Part shown: in pieces, positions 14,130-22,476 of the stretch
How positions within the stretch are numbered: the stretch's first letter is position 1
Layout: each line of letters begins with the position of its first letter
DNA from: UBA4207 sp964352405
GTDB taxonomy: Bacteria > Bdellovibrionota > Bacteriovoracia > Bacteriovoracales > Bacteriovoracaceae
DNA: 55,164 bases
Direction of reading: 5' to 3'
Assembly: GCA_964352405.1 (NCBI GenBank)
Contig: CAYGRY010000008.1
Location: 1 to 55,164 of the forward strand
Program-made: the position numbers and the translations under genes
The notes under the pieces: generated by a model
Told to the model about the DNA's origin: nothing
The model's input: the letters and a program-made list of their open reading frames with translations, nothing else
The model's database searches: none

Positions 14130-16115
14130 TTACTGGACCTTAGGATAGAAGTTGAATGGTTGATTCACTTCTACTACACCGCCGCCAAGTGGTTCTGGGA
14201 ACTTAATACCTTTAAGTACATTGACCACGCAGTTTCGAACCTTAGGGCTCAAATTAGAGTAAGAATCGACCCCAGCTCGTGTCACGTGTCCCGAAGCACC
14301 GATAACAAAGTTTAGTCTTACAACACCATCAAAGGCTGATTGAGAGCGATCAAGTGCACTTTGATAACATTGTCTAAACAGAGGCACGTTATCCATTAAA
14401 ATCTGGCGAATAGTATTAGGATCCATTCCGCCTAAAATAACCGTTTTATAAGGAAGGCCGGCCGTATAAATATTTTTCTTATCTGATAAGCCTTGAGTTC
14501 CTTTCGTTGAATCCAGTTTTCCAGAAGCGGAACCAGATAAACTTCCAACATTAGTACTAACGTTAGCTTTTTGCATGGTTGCACCATCGCTGGCACCTGA
14601 AATAGATGGGCCATCTAAACTTACATCAGCATTGCTTACTTCTGATGCAGACTTAAGGCTTCCACCCTTTGCTAAGATTGAACTCATACTGCCTTTAAAA
14701 TCAAAAGACTTATAAGCATCAACTGGTCCCTTGTTATTTGGATTTGCAGCTTTCTTAGAGTTATTAGATTTAGCTGGTGCTGAGTTATTGGCTTTAGATG
14801 TATTTTTAGGCGCAACTTTATCTTGAGGCTTATTCGGGCCTTTGTTAGCTGTAGCCTTTTTTACTAAACCAGTTTTTGTTGCAGCTTTATCACCTGGATT
14901 ATCAGCCTTTTTTTCAACAGCTTTAGCTTCTTGCGGCTTAACTTCTTTTTTCTCCACAGGAGTAATCTTAGGAGCTTTTTGAGCTTCTTCTTTTGGCTTA
15001 TCGGGCGTGTTATCAATTGTTTTTTTAGGTGTAACTGCTAATTTTTTTCTATAAAGAATTGTTGCAAGTCTCTCAGGAGCCTTTTCTTTTTCTAATTCTT
15101 CATCAACTTCAAACGTATTAATGCCAACAAGAAACGCACTTACAAGTAGTAGCATCAAAAGAAGATACTTTTTAAAGCCTGGATCTCGGCGTAAAACAGG
15201 AGCCGCCTTTACACGAGGTGGAGCATCCGTACCGCGTACAAAAATCTGCAAGTCTCCCTTAGTAAATCCAAGGATATGATCATGACCAAGACCTACAACT
15301 GATGCCGAAGGATTACCTTCAGCACCAATATGCTTCATTTTATAACCATTCAGTGGAAAAATCTGAACATCGCTTCCTTTAATCTCAACAAAAGGTACCT
15401 TTTCTTTGAGACCAAGATAAGCAAACTCCACTTCTTTAGACGCCATCGATCGTCCAGCAAGACTATACGTTGCATCTTTTTGAGGAAGATAATCAACTGA
15501 AACGATGCGACCACAGTGAAGGATAATAACTTCTACCGCAAAGTTTTTAGAAACTGAATAATCAAAAATTGGATAAAGAGTTTCGACATCTTCAAAAATA
15601 TACTCACTAAATTCAGCTTTAGGATCAGCCGCAAGAGGATACTCAACTCGAGGAACAAAAACATCTCCATCAGACGATGTCATCGTTTTCTTTGGTGGAG
15701 CTGTTGGTAAAGACCTGGCTTCACTAGACTCAACAGGAGCTTTAGGAAGCTCTACTCTATCGTTAAGCATGCCAAGAGGTGGAGGTAAAATATCTGATTT
15801 TTTAAATGGATTAAGTTTGAACTCAACGTCGCCAATTGAAATACTATCGCCGAAGTCTACAGACTCTGCGATTACTTTTTGGCCATTAACTTTAGAACCT
15901 GTTGCCGTGTCCATATCATAGAGACGACCTGAATCTTTATTAAGTTCTAAAACTGCATGGATATCCGCAACACTTGGATGATCAATAATGATATCGCATG
16001 TTTGAGAGCGACCAATTAATACTCTTCGCTTTAAAATAGCGCGAGCTTTTGATCCGTCAGTTGGGGACAGCTCAAAAGAAGGCGTATACGGCGCGGCCCT
16101 GCTATCAGTTTCCAC
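14130..16115 (-). CDS. gltG: GltG/PglI-like FHA-TM-TonB protein
   Basis: A 661-residue bitopic protein. An FHA phosphothreonine-binding domain occupies about 25-105 (GRSQTCDIIIDHPSVADIH, then TGSKVNG). A second folded cytoplasmic region covers 185-300, and a single membrane helix about 316-333. A long Lys/Pro/Ala/Asn linker (340-470) could span the periplasm. The C-terminal domain (about 548-661) is of the AgmX/PglI type, a TonB-like fold with paired Cys (FRQCYQSAL, RNCVVNVL) and a closing FPEP...PFNF motif. The start is GTG, with GAGGAG five bases upstream. It is the last gene of the Glt-like operon and should couple the AglRQS-type motor to periplasmic and outer-membrane partners. Confidence 0.88.
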   Translation of the reverse strand: METDSRAAPYTPSFELSPTDGSKARAILKRRVLIGRSQTCDIIIDHPSVADIHAVLELNKDSGRLYDMDTATGSKVNGQKVIAESVDFGDSISIGDVEFKLNPFKKSDILPPPLGMLNDRVELPKAPVESSEARSLPTAPPKKTMTSSDGDVFVPRVEYPLAADPKAEFSEYIFEDVETLYPIFDYSVSKNFAVEVIILHCGRIVSVDYLPQKDATYSLAGRSMASKEVEFAYLGLKEKVPFVEIKGSDVQIFPLNGYKMKHIGAEGNPSASVVGLGHDHILGFTKGDLQIFVRGTDAPPRVKAAPVLRRDPGFKKYLLLMLLLVSAFLVGINTFEVDEELEKEKAPERLATILYRKKLAVTPKKTIDNTPDKPKEEAQKAPKITPVEKKEVKPQEAKAVEKKADNPGDKAATKTGLVKKATANKGPNKPQDKVAPKNTSKANNSAPAKSNNSKKAANPNNKGPVDAYKSFDFKGSMSSILAKGGSLKSASEVSNADVSLDGPSISGASDGATMQKANVSTNVGSLSGSASGKLDSTKGTQGLSDKKNIYTAGLPYKTVILGGMDPNTIRQILMDNVPLFRQCYQSALDRSQSAFDGVVRLNFVIGASGHVTRAGVDSYSNLSPKVRNCVVNVLKGIKFPEPLGGGVVEVNQPFNFYPKVQ

Positions 16116-16127
16116 GAAAACTCCTCA

Positions 16128-16397
16128 TTATCTAACACGCTCAACAGCACGAGCAATTTCAGGGTTGAAATTTACTCTGTACGGTAGTTTATTTTTAAAT
16201 TTACGTTGATATCTAGAAGCAATAGACAGATCACCAGGATTTCCAGTATCACCTTCAATTGCAATATCTTCAAAATCAAACTTTTGATATTTTTTATACT
16301 GATATTTAACTCTTTCATTGCCACCAGTGTTTTGGGCACTCGCTTGAGTTGCGAAAAACATAAGACATGCAAATATTAGTGCGGTAAATTTCATCAT
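16128..16397 (-). CDS. Small secreted Glt-operon protein (GltF position)
   Basis: An 89-residue protein with a signal peptide (hydrophobic core, cleavage after ATQASA near residue 21) and a short, highly basic and aromatic mature part. The start overlaps the preceding gene as ATGA; ATG 16394 is an equally good start. GGTGG lies upstream. Its place between the TPR lipoprotein and the FHA-TonB gene matches gltF in my recollection of the Myxococcus gltD-E-F-G order, but the sequence is too short and plain for me to confirm homology. A periplasmic linker or adaptor role is inferred from context. Confidence 0.7.
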   Translation of the reverse strand: MMKFTALIFACLMFFATQASAQNTGGNERVKYQYKKYQKFDFEDIAIEGDTGNPGDLSIASRYQRKFKNKLPYRVNFNPEIARAVERVR

Positions 16398-17344
16398 TGG
16401 TTTCCACCTTGATAAACAAAAGCTTTAACTTTGTTGTAATAATCAATTAGTTCTCGACTTGGAGTCGAACTTACGCGAGATAAAATCTCCCTAGCTTTGT
16501 CTTCTTTTCCACCAAGTTTTAAGGCCAGTGCGTAATTTGTTCCATATGAAGGATTGGCAAGAGCATCACCGGATAAACGATCAAATACTCTAATAGACTG
16601 CTCAGTTTCACCGCGAATAAATAAAGCTGTAGCAAATCCAGCTAGCGCATCGACATCATCATCATTCTTTTTGACTAAAGCCTGAAAAGCAACAATAGCG
16701 TTATCCACTTGACCACCTTGCAATTGAAGTTGAGCGAGATTGAACAACGGAGTAAGTGACAGTGGATTAAGTTTAGAAGCTTCTTTATATGCCAAATAAG
16801 CCTTAGCTTTGCTGCCTCGTATTTGATAAATCACACCGAGGTTATTCAGTGGAGGCGAATACTTCGAATCAATTTCGCGAGATTTGTTATAAAAAAGAAT
16901 CGCGGAACGATAATCTTTTTTTCCAAGGTAACAGGTACCAACCTGATTCCAAAAACCAGGATGTTTTTTAAACTTACGAAATTGTTTCTTAACTAATAGG
17001 AACGCATCGTTAAAACGATTAGCATGACATAAACCGGCTAGCTTAGTTGTTATATCATTTGAATCTATCGCATCTTCAATTTTTGGTGCAGGTAACCTGG
17101 CAATTGACTCTTGTGAAAGAGAGTCTTGATTTGAAATACTACCTTCGAATTTATCTTCTGTGGCGATATATGGCTCAGGAGCGACTTCAGTAAAGTCAGC
17201 ATTCTCAATCCAATTAAACTCTTGCTGAATCTCCGGACTGATAGCATCGTTTTGGGCAGCCTGCTCTGGCGTAAGCTTTTTAGAATCACTTGAGCAACTT
17301 GATAATATCGAAAGGATGACTAGATTTAATAATATGTATTTCAT
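16394..17344 (-). CDS. gltE: GltE/AglT-like TPR lipoprotein
   Basis: A 316-residue lipoprotein. The signal ends in the lipobox L14-S-S-C17, and Ser at +2 predicts outer-membrane sorting. After a Glu-rich linker, five or so tetratricopeptide repeats run from about 105 to 300, seen as NQVGTCYLGKKDYRSAILFY, PPLNNLGVIYQIRGSKAKAY and similar 34-residue units. It is translationally coupled both upstream (ATGA with the large TPR gene) and downstream (ATGA). AGGAGG precedes the start. In Myxococcus the equivalent gene aglT/gltE is required for adventurous gliding. Outer-membrane scaffolding is the likely role. Confidence 0.85.
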   Translation of the reverse strand: MKYILLNLVILSILSSCSSDSKKLTPEQAAQNDAISPEIQQEFNWIENADFTEVAPEPYIATEDKFEGSISNQDSLSQESIARLPAPKIEDAIDSNDITTKLAGLCHANRFNDAFLLVKKQFRKFKKHPGFWNQVGTCYLGKKDYRSAILFYNKSREIDSKYSPPLNNLGVIYQIRGSKAKAYLAYKEASKLNPLSLTPLFNLAQLQLQGGQVDNAIVAFQALVKKNDDDVDALAGFATALFIRGETEQSIRVFDRLSGDALANPSYGTNYALALKLGGKEDKAREILSRVSSTPSRELIDYYNKVKAFVYQGGNQ

Positions 17345-20226
17345 TGAACTCCTCCTCTATCCATAACCACGCCTTGACGAGTCGGGTGGTATTCAACACC
17401 GAAGGAAATTCGATCCATTGTTTGGAGATAATTAAAATCAGGAGAGAGGATATCTTCTCCTTTTGACTTTGCAATTGCCTCATCTCGAAGCTCAACCGCC
17501 TTAGACTTCAAAGGGATGACGACTTGAGACATACTCCCCTTAAAGGACTGAATGTACTCTGGACTTTTACCTACAGGTGTAAAGTCTTCAACAGATTTTG
17601 CAACATGCGTATAAGAATCGACTAAAATACGATAAGCTTTGGCTATGCCTAGACCAGATCCCACAGTCATCACTGCTTTAGATCTTTCAGTAATTTGATC
17701 TAACATTGCAAGTTTGGTTTGTAGACCCTTGTTAAAACTATTCTCAGGAAATTTAAGCTCAATAGACTCTAAACGCTTTTGTAGTATTTCGAGATCACCT
17801 GATTTTATTGAAGCAACTGAGTCAAGCGCTCCTACAGGAATTGAGTAACCACGTTTCTTAGCGGCATAATAAAAACCTAGAATTTTCTTATCAATTGATC
17901 TTGTGTCTCTACCAGCTGAAGCAAGTGCTTGGCGGTAGATCTCTAGATAAGGAATAAGATCACCTTGAAGTTTTGCAACATTATCAACTTTATTCACTTC
18001 GGCCATCATGTCATTAAGCTGATTTTCATCGGCAAAGTTTCTAATAAGATCCATCTGTGCCGTTTCAAGATCACTAGCCGGGATTTTACATTTGTAGCCC
18101 GTATTAATAATAGATCTGGCAGCTGGAATATCACCTTTGGCGAGAGCAACAATATGTGCATTTCTAAAAAAGGTTTTCTCACTCTTTGATCGACCATTGC
18201 ATAGTTTTTCAAATGCACTCGTATAAACGAGTTGAGCTGAATCAAACTCTTGTCCATTTAAGAAGTCATTCGCTACTAGCAAAAAGGTTTGACTGAATTT
18301 TTCCATATCAGAACTATCGAATAATTCTAATGTATTTTGAGACCATGCCTTAGTCATTTGTGTGTGACCTAATTCATGAAACAAAATCATAATATTATAA
18401 GCAGCATTTTTTCTTGAATCGACAGGACTTAATTTATTTCTATAAATTTCAACATAACCTTGCAGCGCTTTTTTCTTGTCGCCTTTAGATGAGTACTTCT
18501 CAACTGAGTCGAATTGCAAAGTTAGTACGATCAGCTTTAATTTATCAGCATAAGCCTTACTAACAACAAACTCGCCACTATTGATTCGACCTACCCATTG
18601 GAAGACTGAGTTTTTATCGTTTATTGACCGATAATAATCAATAACTTTACCTAACATGGCTTCTTGCACACCAATCGATTTAGGAAATTCTCTACGAAAC
18701 GCTAGTAGTGCTTGTTCCGCCTTGGAATATTCTTTTTTGTCTGAATAAAGGGTAAAAAGACGTTGATAGAGAGTGTATCTTTTCTTTGGACTTTTCTCTT
18801 GTTTAATAGATGCAACATAAGCAAACTCGAGATATTTTTCTTTTGTTTGCGCCGAAACACCGTTTTGACCAAGTGTTGATACTAGCCCATCCATCGACAT
18901 GTCTTCGTATTTAGTATCTCCAGCTTTACGAGCAAGGTTTAATGCCTGAACATAAGCTTGAGCAGCTAAATCAAAGTCATTATTCGCATACATTGTTTCT
19001 GCGGCGTGGAATTGATGGCGAGCTGCTTTATTGGGCTCAATATCTGCACTTAGAGAAAAGTAAGCTACAGCTGCTTTTGCTTTTTCATCTTGTGTACTTT
19101 TTTGTCTAGCATAATTTCCTGAGGCAACTTGCTTTTGAAGAACTGCTGCCATCCTTTTTACATGATAGACAAGTTTGTCGTTATCTTCTTTTGAAAGTTT
19201 TTTCTCTTTAGCGTAGTTATTAAGAACCTGACATGAATTTAGATGCTTATTGATGTTTCCAAATTTCTCATAAACGCTCAACAGTTCAACATGAATTTGT
19301 ATTTTTTGTGAGTCATCTTTGGCATTATCTAGAGCTTCTTCAAGCGTTGCCTGTGCGATAGTAAACTTTCCTTGATTTTTAAGCTGCATACCAACTTTAA
19401 GAAGGTTGGCTGCGACATCGCCACCTTTACTTTTATAAAAGCTAACAGCTTCTTTGGTTCTACCTGCTTCAGTATAAAAGAAGGCAAGATCGCGCTCTAC
19501 TTCGTTAGACATATCAACGTAATCTTTTGAAGCAGAAAGTCTTCCAACTTCGCGAATTAACCCAATGGCTTTATCATAATTTTTTTGTCTAAAATAACTC
19601 CAAGCAAGATTGAATGCATCTTTAGTCCACCAGCGGGTATCTTTTTGTCTCAAGGCAGATTCATAAAGAGGTACCGCTTTTGAGTATTTTTGTTGATTAT
19701 AATAAGTTTCGGCTAAAGCCAGTTGTGATCTTCTATAAGCAGGTGTACCAGATTTCGTTTTCTTTAATGATACCGCAAAGTATTTCTCTGCTTTTTTCTC
19801 ATCTCCAAACTCTTTATAGTTGAATGCCATTATATAATAAACATCTCCAAGACCTGAGTATCTTGGAAATTTCTTGGCAATAAGCTGACAAGCTCTTTGC
19901 GCTTGGATGAAATATTTATTACTTTCTGAGAAAACTTTTTTAATATTAGTGCGTCTACGTTGTTCCGCACTCATATTAATAATAATTTTTGTCTCTCTAT
20001 CTTTAAGTAATCTAGCTTTTTCAAGTAGCAATTCTGCCATTCGTAATAATAATTCTGGCTTTGTGTTATTAGTTGTTCTGTTAAGACGCGTGATTTCTTT
20101 AAGCTCTAGATCAATAATCTTAACTAATTCATTACGCCTAGTCTCGGTATCTTGAGAATGGACAATGCCAGCACTTATGAGCTGGCAAAAAATCAGTGTT
20201 TTCAAGATTAGCTTCATAAACTTCAT
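17341..20226 (-). CDS. gltD: GltD/AgmU-like large periplasmic TPR protein
   Basis: A 961-residue secreted protein. The signal peptide covers about 1-24, and then almost the whole length is helical repeats of TPR type (for example ALAETYYNQQKYSKAVPLYE, AFNLAWSYFRQKNYDKAIGL). I place the start at ATG 20226, coupled as ATGA to the previous stop with GGAG nine bases upstream; an in-frame GTG at 20235 would only add three residues before the signal. Size, repeats and position upstream of the TPR lipoprotein fit GltD (AgmU), a periplasmic component of Myxococcus gliding complexes. The assignment rests on architecture and gene order more than on specific motifs. Confidence 0.8.
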   Translation of the reverse strand: MKFMKLILKTLIFCQLISAGIVHSQDTETRRNELVKIIDLELKEITRLNRTTNNTKPELLLRMAELLLEKARLLKDRETKIIINMSAEQRRRTNIKKVFSESNKYFIQAQRACQLIAKKFPRYSGLGDVYYIMAFNYKEFGDEKKAEKYFAVSLKKTKSGTPAYRRSQLALAETYYNQQKYSKAVPLYESALRQKDTRWWTKDAFNLAWSYFRQKNYDKAIGLIREVGRLSASKDYVDMSNEVERDLAFFYTEAGRTKEAVSFYKSKGGDVAANLLKVGMQLKNQGKFTIAQATLEEALDNAKDDSQKIQIHVELLSVYEKFGNINKHLNSCQVLNNYAKEKKLSKEDNDKLVYHVKRMAAVLQKQVASGNYARQKSTQDEKAKAAVAYFSLSADIEPNKAARHQFHAAETMYANNDFDLAAQAYVQALNLARKAGDTKYEDMSMDGLVSTLGQNGVSAQTKEKYLEFAYVASIKQEKSPKKRYTLYQRLFTLYSDKKEYSKAEQALLAFRREFPKSIGVQEAMLGKVIDYYRSINDKNSVFQWVGRINSGEFVVSKAYADKLKLIVLTLQFDSVEKYSSKGDKKKALQGYVEIYRNKLSPVDSRKNAAYNIMILFHELGHTQMTKAWSQNTLELFDSSDMEKFSQTFLLVANDFLNGQEFDSAQLVYTSAFEKLCNGRSKSEKTFFRNAHIVALAKGDIPAARSIINTGYKCKIPASDLETAQMDLIRNFADENQLNDMMAEVNKVDNVAKLQGDLIPYLEIYRQALASAGRDTRSIDKKILGFYYAAKKRGYSIPVGALDSVASIKSGDLEILQKRLESIELKFPENSFNKGLQTKLAMLDQITERSKAVMTVGSGLGIAKAYRILVDSYTHVAKSVEDFTPVGKSPEYIQSFKGSMSQVVIPLKSKAVELRDEAIAKSKGEDILSPDFNYLQTMDRISFGVEYHPTRQGVVMDRGGVQ

Positions 20227-21650
20227 TGGCGACACTCCGACCTTAAGGCAAAGACGTAATCACCTAATTCATCGGCCCAGAATTCGCCATTAAATGTCCA
20301 AAAGTATTGCTTATCATTTCTTTTAAGATAAGAAATATCACCTCTGGCTCTTTGCGAGCTTTCAGTATTTGTACTATAGAGTTCATCTTTTTTACGTGAA
20401 AGAATTTCAAGTCGAACGTAACTCATTCCTTCAAACGCTTTTTTAATAGATCTCAATTTATTAAATAAATTGGTACGAACATAAGCACCAATTAAATTAC
20501 GTTGCGCTGACATTGAGTCTTTCAAGTTATCAATTAAAATAACTTTTTGCCTTTGATTACCAAGGCGATTCACTGCTTCTAACTCTGTTCTTCCGTCTTG
20601 AAATGAGTCATAAAGTTCACGATAAGCTGGATCTCGAGATAGACCAGAAAGAATTTTGTCTAAAAGCTTGTTACCACTTGATTTATTTTCAAGTGAAGCT
20701 TTTGCAAGCATATAAAATTTCTTGTAATCATTCCCATAACTTCTTAATTGTCTTACGATTGATGCAGTATCTGACTCATAAGTTGAATAAAAGTCTTCAA
20801 CAGTGGCATTAGCATCATTCCATAAGCATAATTCCATATAAGTTAATGTCTTCAATATTTCATTTTCAGGATTAAAGGCAAAACTTAGGATTGGCGCTCT
20901 ATATGTAACCAATTTACCAAGCGTTCTATTATAGTCACCCATATAAAAACTATTCCATGCTTCTTCAAAAAGAATTTCTGGCCATACGTGGGAGCGCTTG
21001 TCTAAATCTAAATATGCTAGGTTCGCTGCTTCAAATTTCTTATCTGCAAACAATGCTCTTGCAACACCAACAATACAATTGTCTTTATTAATCTCTAGCT
21101 GTCTTAAGCGGTTTACTTCTTTCGTTCTGCCAGCTTGGGCATTTGATATGTTCACACATTCTTTATAACTCTCAACTGCTTTAACATTTTGTCCAATTAG
21201 AGCATAGCTGGCCGCTTCAATATGAAGAGCATAAGGTTTTACTGGATGAGTATCATTAATTTTTGAACTTAATGAACTTAAAACCTCTTTATATTGTCCT
21301 TTTCTGAAAGCTTTTTTAGCAACAATATATCTTAAAGTTGGCGCACTCGATTTTTTCAAAAAGTTTGATGGCATTATTTCAAACTGACGAACTCCGACAC
21401 GGGTTACAACTTCATCAATAACATCATCAATTTTATTATCTTGTATGGTATTTTGTGTTGCTAAATATTCTTTTATATAAGGAATTGAAGCGAAGTATAA
21501 ACCGCTATTGACCATTTCTTGGACAATATAAGGATAAGACTTTGTATTTCCCCTGGCCTTAACTAGGGTGTCCCATGCTGATTGCATGTCTCCTTTTGCT
21601 TCAAACGCAAACGAGGCAATCAAAAATAGGCAGGCCGTCTTAAAACTCAT
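20223..21650 (-). CDS. Secreted helical-repeat protein of the Glt-like operon
   Basis: A 475-residue protein with a signal peptide (cleavage near residue 18-20, before GDMQSAWD) and degenerate TPR-like helical repeats (KAFRKGQYKEVLSSL, EAWNSFYMGDYNRTLGKL). ATG 21650 is chosen: AGGAG lies six bases upstream, overlapping the beta-barrel gene's stop. An in-frame TTG at 21656 is not needed. The 3' end overlaps the large TPR gene by four bases. GltC of Myxococcus is a possible counterpart, but I cannot confirm this from sequence. A periplasmic component of the motor complex is inferred. Confidence 0.75.
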   Translation of the reverse strand: MSFKTACLFLIASFAFEAKGDMQSAWDTLVKARGNTKSYPYIVQEMVNSGLYFASIPYIKEYLATQNTIQDNKIDDVIDEVVTRVGVRQFEIMPSNFLKKSSAPTLRYIVAKKAFRKGQYKEVLSSLSSKINDTHPVKPYALHIEAASYALIGQNVKAVESYKECVNISNAQAGRTKEVNRLRQLEINKDNCIVGVARALFADKKFEAANLAYLDLDKRSHVWPEILFEEAWNSFYMGDYNRTLGKLVTYRAPILSFAFNPENEILKTLTYMELCLWNDANATVEDFYSTYESDTASIVRQLRSYGNDYKKFYMLAKASLENKSSGNKLLDKILSGLSRDPAYRELYDSFQDGRTELEAVNRLGNQRQKVILIDNLKDSMSAQRNLIGAYVRTNLFNKLRSIKKAFEGMSYVRLEILSRKKDELYSTNTESSQRARGDISYLKRNDKQYFWTFNGEFWADELGDYVFALRSECRQ

Positions 21651-21659
21651 TGCCAACTC

Positions 21660-22382
21660 CTAAAAACTATAACCAAGAGAAACTGCTAGATCATAGTTTG
21701 TGTTCCAAGCCTCTTCAGTCGAATTCACTGCTGCTTTTTGTGCTTTGTAATGAACAGTTGCAAGATTTAATCGAATATCAAAACTTTCGTTTATATAAAA
21801 CTTCATTGCGGCTTGCCACATAAAGCCGCCGTGAGTTTCCTGAGTTGGAACCGCACTTGTAGCACCATTGATAAATTCATCTCTATTATTTGTTTCAGTT
21901 AAATTTGCGTAACCTAAACCAAAAAGCCAATCGACGTAGATGACAGAATTAAATGTATTTATTTTTGAGTAAAAAGGTGACCACATAAACATGGCACCGT
22001 AATAATTATCAACGATTCTTCTAAAGGGAACAGAACCGCTGCTACCTTCATTTCGAACAGACTTTGCTGTTTCATTCTCTGTTCCAGAATTGGCTGAATA
22101 TAAAAACTCAACCCCGTATTCTTCTTTAAAAAAATATCCGAGTCGACCTTGAATATTTTTTGAACTAACAAAGGCACCGCTTGTTGTTAATCCTGCTCCA
22201 ATATTGGCATAGATTTTTTCGCTCTTTCTAAATTTTCTATTTTGAAGAACATAAACTTCTTTATCTGGATCTAACCAAGAGAAGTTATATGTATCTCCTT
22301 CTGACGCTTTTAATACTGTAGGCATTAAAGCGAATAGAGTCATAAAAAATAAGAGTTCAAAATTTAAAATAAATTTGGCCAT
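21660..22382 (-). CDS. Outer-membrane beta-barrel protein heading the Glt-like operon
   Basis: A 240-residue exported protein. The signal peptide ends near ALMPTVLKA. The mature part alternates hydrophobic and polar residues, has many Gly/Tyr/Phe turns, and ends in SLGYSF with the terminal aromatic residue used for barrel insertion by Bam. ATG 22382 is preferred because AGGA lies eight bases upstream and overlaps the alternative ATG at 22391. It resembles in kind the beta-barrels (GltA, GltB, GltH) of Myxococcus gliding machinery and the small barrel family common in myxobacteria. Which one it equals is not decidable here. Confidence 0.78.
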   Translation of the reverse strand: MAKFILNFELLFFMTLFALMPTVLKASEGDTYNFSWLDPDKEVYVLQNRKFRKSEKIYANIGAGLTTSGAFVSSKNIQGRLGYFFKEEYGVEFLYSANSGTENETAKSVRNEGSSGSVPFRRIVDNYYGAMFMWSPFYSKINTFNSVIYVDWLFGLGYANLTETNNRDEFINGATSAVPTQETHGGFMWQAAMKFYINESFDIRLNLATVHYKAQKAAVNSTEEAWNTNYDLAVSLGYSF

Positions 22383-22476
22383 GACACGCATCCTGCTTAG
22401 TCGATGGAAGGAACGTCCACGGGCGTCATGCCCACAACAAAACCTTATATATCACACACTTAATTTTAACACGCGA

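Noticed and set aside
20227..20235. GTG start for the large TPR protein
   Set aside because: It adds three residues before the signal peptide, while the ATGA-coupled ATG at 20226 has GGAG at proper spacing.
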